Source: an uncultured Pseudoxanthomonas sp.
Lineage (GTDB): Bacteria; Pseudomonadota; Gammaproteobacteria; Xanthomonadales; Xanthomonadaceae
Assembly (NCBI GenBank): GCA_946479745.1
Contig: CAMLGZ010000002.1
Location: 310,001-374,000, forward strand
Length of the DNA: 64,000 nt
Direction: 5' to 3'
A model generated the notes under the pieces. That model made no database searches and was not told the DNA's origin. It saw only the letters and a list, made by a program, of their open reading frames with translations. The position numbers and the translations under genes were made by a program. Below, piece after piece: positions 58,473-64,000 of the stretch (within the stretch, counting starts at the first letter, position 1; the number at the start of each line of letters is the position of its first letter).

Positions 58473-59789
58473 TCAGCCCGATATCTCCCGTATCGCCTTC
58501 ACCGCACGCTCCACTTGCTCGGGCGTGTTCACCAGACTCGGTGCCAGCCGCGCATACGTGATCGCATAGGGACTGGTGCTGGCGACGATGTTCTTGGCCA
58601 GCAAGCGCTTCACCACGTCCGCGGGCTTCATGTCCTCGACTTCGAACGACACCAGCCCGGCCGACAGCTCGCCCGACATCGGCGTGTGTATCTTCACCTT
58701 CGGATTCCCGGCCAGGCCCGCCTTGCACTGGTCGTTCAAGGCACGGATGCGCGCGGCCACGCGCGCCTTGCCCATCCGCTGGTGCATGCGGAACGCCGCC
58801 GCCGTAGCCCATTGATGGTCGTAGGCGACGAACCCGCCAGGGCTCATGCGGTCGGCGTTGTTGGGCGAAGCGATGGCGGTCTGCTTCTCCCACGCGGTGT
58901 ATTGATCAAGGTCGCTGAAACTGGGTATCAACGGACGCAGGCGGGCCCAGTTCTCCGCCTTGGCCCAAACCAGCCCTGTGCCGCGCGGGGCGAACATCCA
59001 TTTGTGCGTGCCGGCGCAGAAATAATCGGCGCCCATGGTGGCGACGGTTTCATCGGTGCTGCCCAGCCCGTGCACGCCATCCACCACCAGCAACACCGGC
59101 GCGCCGGCGCGTGCGCGCAGCGCGGCGGAAATCTCGCGGATGGGCAGGCGGATGCCGCTGCTGGAATGCACCCAGGTCAGTCCCACCACGCGCGTCTTCG
59201 GACCGATGCCTGCCAGCAATGCGGCGATCAGCGAATCGGTGCTGGCGGTGGCCGCGTCGGCGAACAGCGGGATCATGCGCATGCTGGCGCCGGCGCGTTC
59301 GGTGGCCAGGCGGATCGATTCGTGGTGGGAATAGTGATCGTGAGTGGTGCACAGCACTTCGTCGCCCTGCTTGAGCGGCAAGCCGTGATAGACCAGAGCC
59401 AAACCCGTGGTGGTGTTGGGAGTCAGGCACACCTCTTCCGCGCGGCCGCCCAGGTACTGGGCGATTTCGGTTTTCACCTGCAGCGGTACGTTGTGGGCCT
59501 CGTCTTCGAACAGTCCCTGCTCGACCACCAGGAAGGGATTGGAATCCATCGCACGCCGGTAGCCTTCGATGGCCTCGCGCACCGGCGCCGGATGGCTGGC
59601 GATGAAGAAACTGGCGAAATGCAGGTATGCCGGGTCCAGCACGAACTGGGCGCGCACGGCTTCCCAGTCGGACAGATCGGCAGGCGCCTCCGCCTGCGCG
59701 GCCAACGCCGAAAGCAAAGCAGAAGGAAGCAGGGCGCCCGCAGCCAGAGCGGACGGGGCGGCCAGGAAACGGCGTCGGGTCAGGACCAT
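58473..59789 (-). CDS. TAT-exported class V aminotransferase-fold enzyme
   Basis: This 438-residue protein has a twin-arginine signal (MVLTRRRFLAAPSALAAGAL). The PLP fold has the cofactor lysine in FCAGTHKWMFAPRGTGLVW (Lys263), with VVDGVHGLGS and LTWVHSSSGIRLP upstream. This resembles isopenicillin N epimerase-like or cysteine desulfurase-like class V enzymes; the substrate is unknown. The ATG at 59789 is chosen because GGGAG lies upstream; a TTG three codons earlier is an alternative. Export of a PLP enzyme by TAT is uncommon. Confidence 0.88.
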   Translation of the reverse strand: MVLTRRRFLAAPSALAAGALLPSALLSALAAQAEAPADLSDWEAVRAQFVLDPAYLHFASFFIASHPAPVREAIEGYRRAMDSNPFLVVEQGLFEDEAHNVPLQVKTEIAQYLGGRAEEVCLTPNTTTGLALVYHGLPLKQGDEVLCTTHDHYSHHESIRLATERAGASMRMIPLFADAATASTDSLIAALLAGIGPKTRVVGLTWVHSSSGIRLPIREISAALRARAGAPVLLVVDGVHGLGSTDETVATMGADYFCAGTHKWMFAPRGTGLVWAKAENWARLRPLIPSFSDLDQYTAWEKQTAIASPNNADRMSPGGFVAYDHQWATAAAFRMHQRMGKARVAARIRALNDQCKAGLAGNPKVKIHTPMSGELSAGLVSFEVEDMKPADVVKRLLAKNIVASTSPYAITYARLAPSLVNTPEQVERAVKAIREISG

Positions 59790-59894
59790 GTCGGACAACT
59801 CCCAGGGCAGAGAGAGACCCCATTCAAGATGCCAACGGCCTGGCGCGCGAAGAACGGACAGCGCGGTCGGTCGCGCCGACCGACTGCTTCCAGC

Positions 59895-60818
59895 CTATCG
59901 ACCGTGCGCCAGCATGAAATCCAGAGCCGCGCAGACCGCCGCGACCTGTGCGGCGTTGCACTGCTCAGGAGTCGCGCGGGGGCTGTCCGGGTAAACCTCG
60001 GTGGTGGTGGTGTAGCGCGCGTCGGTGACGCCTGCGCACAGGCCGAGCCGCTTGAAGGCGTATTGGATCACGCCCGGCGAGATCACCGGCGAGCCGATGA
60101 TTTCGCCCTTGGCGTCGGCCGGCGCGATGTGGGTGACCTGGGCCACCGCCGCAATCACCGCGTTCTGGAAATCGGGTTGCGGATTGTCGGTGTCGTCGAC
60201 CAGATAGAAGCCGTCGGGAATTTCGCCCGGCTCGTACGGTTTGCCGTCGCGGGCGGCGAGTGCGGGGCGGAACTCGGATTCGTCAGTGTCGGTGGTTTCG
60301 TGCAGATCGATGTGCATCGATACGCGATCGCGCAGCGGTGCGACCAGGCCCATCAGCGCGGCGGACTCCTGCGCCGGACTGTCCTCTCGGAACGAGCGGT
60401 TGGGGTCCACCGCATCCGGATTCCAGCGGTGGATCCGTTCGTAGGCCCAGGGGCTGATGCACGGAGCGACGACCAGATTGGCCAAACCTTCGTAGCGCGG
60501 CGCATGCTCTTCGAGGAACTGCAGCGCGCCATGCACGCCACTGGTTTCGTAACCGTGCACGCCGCCGGTGACCAAGGCGACGGGAAGCTCTTCGCGCCAG
60601 ACGCTGCTCTTGAGGGCGAACAGCGGATAGGTATCGGGGCCATAGTCCAGGCGGCCGTACTCGACCACCTCGAAGCGCGGGCGCAGGCCTTCGACCGCAC
60701 GGACCACATCGGCGTCGTAGCTGCGCTGGCGGGCCTGCCGCGAGCGCCAGGCCGCTACTTCCGCCGGCCCCCAGGGCTGTCCGGGCGTACCGATGGGGTA
60801 GAAGGGCTGGATCGTCAT
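59895..60818 (-). CDS. M14-family metallocarboxypeptidase / amidohydrolase
   Basis: This 307-residue protein has the zinc motif TGGVHGYETSG (His88, Glu91), an Asn-Arg-Ser block DPNRSFRED, and the third ligand in HIDLHETTDTDE (His173). It resembles the succinylglutamate desuccinylase/aspartoacylase type. No signal peptide is visible. Substrate unknown. It lies on the same strand as the two TAT-exported genes downstream, 105 bases away from the aminotransferase. Confidence 0.88.
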   Translation of the reverse strand: MTIQPFYPIGTPGQPWGPAEVAAWRSRQARQRSYDADVVRAVEGLRPRFEVVEYGRLDYGPDTYPLFALKSSVWREELPVALVTGGVHGYETSGVHGALQFLEEHAPRYEGLANLVVAPCISPWAYERIHRWNPDAVDPNRSFREDSPAQESAALMGLVAPLRDRVSMHIDLHETTDTDESEFRPALAARDGKPYEPGEIPDGFYLVDDTDNPQPDFQNAVIAAVAQVTHIAPADAKGEIIGSPVISPGVIQYAFKRLGLCAGVTDARYTTTTEVYPDSPRATPEQCNAAQVAAVCAALDFMLAHGR

Positions 60819-61022
60819 CTGCGCACTCGCTCTGTGGATGTCGTCTGGAGAATGCGTGGAATTTTACCATCGCGGCTGCTACGACCTTGTGCGATCTTGT
60901 GCAGCGCCAAATCGGTTGGTTCCTTCGATGGCGATCTTGTCGATTCCGCTCCCACTCGTTCGTCGTCCAGCAAGAGCATCGCTTTCTGCCTGCTCGTCCT
61001 CCCCCGTCAACGAGCTGCCTGC

Positions 61023-61253
61023 ATGTCCTTCCAAGCCTACCTGGACAATATCCAGACCAAAACCGGCAAAAGCCCTGCCGAACTCCGCGCCCTGGCCGCC
61101 AAAAAAGGTTACGCCAACCCCAAGGGTCTGCTGCCTGGGGTCAAGGCCGGCGACATCCTGGCGTGGCTCAAACAGGACTTCGGGCTGGGCCACGGCCATT
61201 CGATGGCCATCGTGGCGCTGTTGAAAGGGACCAGGAAAGAAGGCGACCGATAA
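61023..61253 (+). CDS. DUF4287 family protein
   Basis: This 76-residue protein is MSFQAYLDNIQTKTGKSPAE onward, with the later GLLPGVKAGDILAWLKQDFG and HGHSMAIVALLKG. It matches the short DUF4287 family, found alone or fused to DUF5655. A long plus-strand frame extends back to 58515, but that part is antisense to two real genes. Function unknown. Confidence 0.88.
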   Translation: MSFQAYLDNIQTKTGKSPAELRALAAKKGYANPKGLLPGVKAGDILAWLKQDFGLGHGHSMAIVALLKGTRKEGDR

Positions 61254-61331
61254 CGGCGACGCGAATCGCTACTCCCAGCGGCCAGCAACATCGGCCACCG
61301 AACCCGACGAATACCACCCATGGAGACAATC

Positions 61332-61682
61332 ATGAAGAACTTCCTAGCTATCTTTACCGGTTCCGCCGACGCGATGGAGCAATGGAAATCGCTCGACGCA
61401 AAGACGCGCCAGGAGCGCGAGCAAGCGGGCATGCAGGCCTGGCAGAACTGGGCCACCAGCAACGCCAAGAACATCGTGGATCACGGCGCACCGCTGGGCA
61501 AGACCAAGCGCATCACCGCCGACGGCATCGCCGACATCCGCAACGCGATGGCCGCCTACACCGTGGTCCAGGCCGAATCGCATGAAGCGGCCGCCAGGTT
61601 GTTCGAGAACCACCCGCATTTCTCGATCTTCCCCGGCGACGGCGTGGAGGTCATGGAATGCCTGCCCATGCCGGAAATGTAG
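61332..61682 (+). CDS. YCII-related domain protein
   Basis: This 116-residue protein has the pattern MKNFLAIFTGSADAMEQWKS with a C-terminal AARLFENHPHFSIFPGDGVE and VMECLPMPEM, typical of YCII-like dimeric alpha-beta barrels. GGAG lies 6 bases before the ATG at 61332, which is preferred over 61320. The function is unknown; some members are enzymes, others fused to sigma factors. Confidence 0.88.
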   Translation: MKNFLAIFTGSADAMEQWKSLDAKTRQEREQAGMQAWQNWATSNAKNIVDHGAPLGKTKRITADGIADIRNAMAAYTVVQAESHEAAARLFENHPHFSIFPGDGVEVMECLPMPEM

Positions 61683-61777
61683 AGAGGATAGCCATGCATT
61701 TTCACGCGGTTTAAGCACCGGGTGGCGCACATAGTGCGCACGCTCGATCCCGTACCAGCCAAAAAAGGAGATCCGCC

Positions 61778-62383
61778 ATGATCCGCAAGCACGCCGTTTC
61801 AGTGACTGCCCTTGCCCTGTTGCTCGCCGGCCCCGTTGCTGCGCAGGAAGCCGCCGGGCCGAAGATGACGCCCGAGATGCAGGCGATGATGGAAGCGTTC
61901 CAGAAGGCCGGCACACCCGGCGCACAGCACCAGCAACTGGCTTCGACGGCCGGCACCTACGATCTGTCGGTCAAGGCCTGGCATGCTCCGGGCACCGAAC
62001 CGACCACCGATACCGGCACCGCTACGCGCAAGATGATCCTGGGCAATCGCGTGATGGTGGAGGAAGTGAACTCGCAGATGATGGGCCAGCCTTACAGCGG
62101 CCAGGGCCTGCACGGCTTCGACAACGTGACCGGCAAGTACTGGTCGACCTGGAGCGACAGCATGAGCACCGGCCTGATGGTCAGCGAAGGCACTTGCGAC
62201 GCCAAGTTGGCTTGCACCTACACCGGCACCTATCACGATCCGGTGACCAAGCAGCCGCAGACTTCGCGCATGACCACCCGCTGGACCGACAAAAGCACCG
62301 AGGTGTTCGAGATGTACGGCCCCGGCTCGGACGGGAAGGAAGCCAAGATGATGGAAATCACCTACAAAAAGCGCGCGCAGTAG
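61778..62383 (+). CDS. DUF1579 family exported protein
   Basis: This 201-residue protein has a signal peptide (MIRKHAVSVTALALLLAGPV, ending AAQEA) and then HQQLASTAGTYDLSVKAWHA, a middle TRKMILGNRVMVEEVNSQMM, and a late GQGLHGFDNVTGKYWSTWSD. It matches DUF1579 proteins, which have a calycin-like beta fold of unknown function. AAAGGAGAT lies 7 bases before the ATG. It is the third of three plus-strand genes. Confidence 0.9.
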   Translation: MIRKHAVSVTALALLLAGPVAAQEAAGPKMTPEMQAMMEAFQKAGTPGAQHQQLASTAGTYDLSVKAWHAPGTEPTTDTGTATRKMILGNRVMVEEVNSQMMGQPYSGQGLHGFDNVTGKYWSTWSDSMSTGLMVSEGTCDAKLACTYTGTYHDPVTKQPQTSRMTTRWTDKSTEVFEMYGPGSDGKEAKMMEITYKKRAQ

Positions 62384-62422
62384 AGCGGCCGATACGCATA
62401 TAGGATTTCGCGCCACGCGGGC

Positions 62423-62541
62423 GTGGGAGCGACGTGAGTCGCGAAACACACACGGAACTGGCGGATTCACCGGTCGCCGGAAAGAATGGGAGCTTCGCGA
62501 CCTGCCCCGAAGGAAGTCCCTTTGGGGCGCGTCGCTCCTAC
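62423..62541. repeat. Composite GTGG/GTAG palindrome with nested hairpin
   Basis: GTGGGAGCGAC at 62423-62433 pairs with GTCGCTCCTAC at 62531-62541, and GTCGCGAA at 62438-62445 pairs with TTCGCGAC at 62494-62501. Between them a second hairpin, GCCCCGAAGG/CCTTTGGGGC, spans 62504-62528. It looks like a diverged pair of the GTAGGAGCG elements with an insert. Confidence 0.7.
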
Positions 62542-62634
62542 GAACCAGCGCCAAGGCAGGCGAAGGCTGGCGTCCTCCCTGGCCGGCTCGTATGCTTCGC
62601 GGCCAGCCACCATGGCCGTATTCTGGAGACGCCC

Positions 62635-63048
62635 GTGAGCGAGCGGACACTGTCGGGTTTCTGCCACTGCGGCGATGCAGGATGGACACTCGTGGGTGAT
62701 CCGGGCCCGATCACCGCCTGTAATTGCACGTTGTGCCGGCGCTATGGAACGCTCTGGGCATATGACTACGAGAACGAACGCATTACGGTGACCGGCCCCA
62801 CACGCACTTACACACGCCGGGGCAAGCACGATCCATCGCTGGAGATCCATTTTTGCCCGACCTGCGGCTGTGTCACCCATTGGCGCGGCATGAAAGTGGA
62901 CGAAGGCGGCCGGCGCCGCGTCGCAGTCAATGTCCGGCTTGCGCCGCCCGAAGACGTTGCGCACTTGGCGATCGATCATTTCGACGGCCTGGATAGTTTC
63001 GACGACCTGCCCAGCGATGGCCGATGCGTACGCGAGATGTGGTTCTGA
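62635..63048 (+). CDS. GFA family (glutathione-dependent formaldehyde-activating-like) protein
   Basis: This 137-residue protein has the Cys-rich zinc signature: SGFCHCGDAG near 8-17, then TACNCTLCRRYG near 29-40, and CPTCGCVTHWRG near 80-91. This is the GFA/Mss4-like fold. The start is GTG 62635 with GGAG seven bases upstream; the longer frame to 62434 includes a palindromic repeat and is not coding. Substrate unknown. It is convergent with the MarR-GNAT gene. Confidence 0.9.
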   Translation: MSERTLSGFCHCGDAGWTLVGDPGPITACNCTLCRRYGTLWAYDYENERITVTGPTRTYTRRGKHDPSLEIHFCPTCGCVTHWRGMKVDEGGRRRVAVNVRLAPPEDVAHLAIDHFDGLDSFDDLPSDGRCVREMWF

Positions 63049-63095
63049 CGCCTGCGCGTCTTCGCCGGTTGCCCGAACGCGTCGGAACGATGGAC

Positions 63096-64000
63096 TTATC
63101 GATCCGGCCCGCGACTTTTCAGCCGTCGCTTCTCGAACCAATGGTCGGCGTAGGGATTGTCGTTGTATCGCGGAATTTCGCGGTAGCCGTTACGGGTATA
63201 CAGCGCCTGGGCTTCCTTCAGCGTGCGATTGGTGTCCAGCTGCAGCGTATTCAGACCCATCCGCATGGCGTGTTCTTCGATCGCATCGAGCAAACGCTGC
63301 GCGATGCCGAGACCGCGTGCGTCGGGCGCCACCCACATGCGCTTGATTTCGCCCCGCTTGCGACCCGTCACCTTCAGCCCACCGCAACCGACCGCACGCC
63401 CGTCCAGGCGCGCGATCAGGAACAGCCCCGCCGGCGGCACCAGCTCTTCGGGATTGGCCGATACGGTGCGTGCCGGGTCGAAACCCGTTTCGAAGCGTTC
63501 TTCCAGCTCGCGGAAGTAAGCCTCTATGCACATGCGCGCATCCACGCTGGCAGGGTCGGCAAGCTCTATCGCCACCGCCGAGGCGCGCATCAGCCGCTCC
63601 ACTTCCGCCATCGCCGCGATCATGCGCTCGCGCTGCGCCGCGCCGAGCGAGGCCAGCAGCGTGGTCGCGAATTCCTGCGAATGGCGATCGAGCGCGTCGA
63701 ATTCCCGCAACCCTTTTCGCGTCAGCGCCGCCCGCCGCACCCGGCCATCGCCTGCGGCACGCTGCGAACCCACCAGGCCTTGCGCCTCCAGCGAACGCAG
63801 CATCCGGCTCAGATATCCGGAATCCAGCGCCAGCCGTGCGCGCAGATCGCGCAGCTCCGCGCCGCTCCTGCCGATTTCGAACAGCAGCCGCGATTCGCCC
63901 AACGGACGGCCGCGGCCCAGATAGTCGTCGGACAGCACCCCGATCCGCTGCGTGACGGCCCGGTTGAAGTTGCGAACTTGCCTGATCTGGTTTTCATCCA
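63096..64000 (-). CDS. MarR-type regulator fused to GNAT acetyltransferase (start at window edge)
   Basis: Reading from the window end, the frame runs ..DENQIRQVRNFNRAVTQRIG into the MarR domain (LLFEIGRSGAELRDLRARLA, then SGYLSRMLRSLEAQGLV near 65-85) with no stop. The base-64000 end gives TG, so the start codon probably has its first base at 64001. The last 150 residues are a GNAT domain (GGLKVTGRKRGEIKRMWVAP, RGLGIAQRLLDAIEEHAMRM, LQLDTNRTLKEAQALYTRNG). The bifunctional architecture is known in Streptomyces and proteobacteria. It probably acetylates a small molecule and regulates its own expression. Confidence 0.9.
   Translation of the reverse strand, partial: DENQIRQVRNFNRAVTQRIGVLSDDYLGRGRPLGESRLLFEIGRSGAELRDLRARLALDSGYLSRMLRSLEAQGLVGSQRAAGDGRVRRAALTRKGLREFDALDRHSQEFATTLLASLGAAQRERMIAAMAEVERLMRASAVAIELADPASVDARMCIEAYFRELEERFETGFDPARTVSANPEELVPPAGLFLIARLDGRAVGCGGLKVTGRKRGEIKRMWVAPDARGLGIAQRLLDAIEEHAMRMGLNTLQLDTNRTLKEAQALYTRNGYREIPRYNDNPYADHWFEKRRLKSRGPDR

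Noticed and set aside
58515..61253. A 912-residue plus-strand open frame antisense to the aminotransferase and M14 genes
   Set aside because: The minus-strand genes have full catalytic motifs; the long frame is a GC-codon-bias shadow. Only its last 76 residues (DUF4287) are real.

Overview
The window is a chromosomal stretch of a high-GC gammaproteobacterium, most likely a Lysobacteraceae/Xanthomonadaceae member near Lysobacter, Luteimonas or Pseudoxanthomonas. This rests on gene content (secreted Dcp-type peptidase, amidohydrolase N-terminus, membrane-anchored RNase with barstar, small Lys-rich proteins, SelO, TAT-exported enzymes). It is also supported by GTAG-headed palindromic repeats resembling the SMAG/REP family of Stenotrophomonas. 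The genus is an inference. I see no tRNA, rRNA, CRISPR array, integrase, transposase or prophage, and the gene order looks like ordinary core and accessory chromosome.

Layout. 1-8 kb: a cut-off amidohydrolase, dcp, a periplasmic glycerophosphodiesterase, and a minus-strand run of GNAT, DUF3298 lipoprotein and cfa. 7.9-8.3 kb: a self-contained unit with a near-consensus sigma-54 promoter, a 72-residue Asn-rich protein and an intrinsic terminator; this is the most interesting element. 8.3-16.7 kb: a histone-H1-like protein, rhomboid protease and POT transporter, two secreted hydrolases, a barnase/barstar pair and dbpA. 16.7-24.5 kb: GTAG repeats, selO, a cold-shock gene, a pseudouridine synthase divergent from yaeQ, flavoprotein, luciferase-like oxidoreductase, GST and trhO. 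24.5-26 kb: an ArsR/SRPBCC operon whose promoter places the transcript start almost on the ATG.

26-40.5 kb: mostly single housekeeping or poorly characterised genes (FKBP, flavoprotein, RIO kinase, RluF-like, RidA, phospholipase D-like, SGNH hydrolase, methyltransferase, YkgJ, YgjP-like, HD, M24 peptidase, cupin). Several GTAG palindromes lie between them. 40.7-46.4 kb: three large exported proteins, namely a Calx-beta protein, a Gln/Arg-rich protein with 41-residue repeats, and a PHB-depolymerase-type esterase with C-terminal beta domains. 46-51 kb: DUF6445, a DksA-like zinc protein, transglutaminase/TPR protein, ThpR, AraC regulator and small DUF proteins. 51.5-57 kb: a GAF-GAF-GGDEF-EAL protein convergent with a Crp/Fnr regulator, then fadD. 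57-61 kb: two TAT-exported enzymes and an M14 amidohydrolase. 61-64 kb: small DUF proteins, a GFA-family protein and a MarR-GNAT fusion whose start codon straddles the window edge.

Most genes are short monocistronic or two- to three-gene units. Visible couplings are RNase/barstar (4-base overlap), ArsR/SRPBCC (4-base overlap), methyltransferase/YkgJ (GTGA overlap) and POT/rhomboid (TGATG). Start sites were chosen from ribosome-binding sites, signal peptides and family knowledge, and differ from the longest open frame in many cases.
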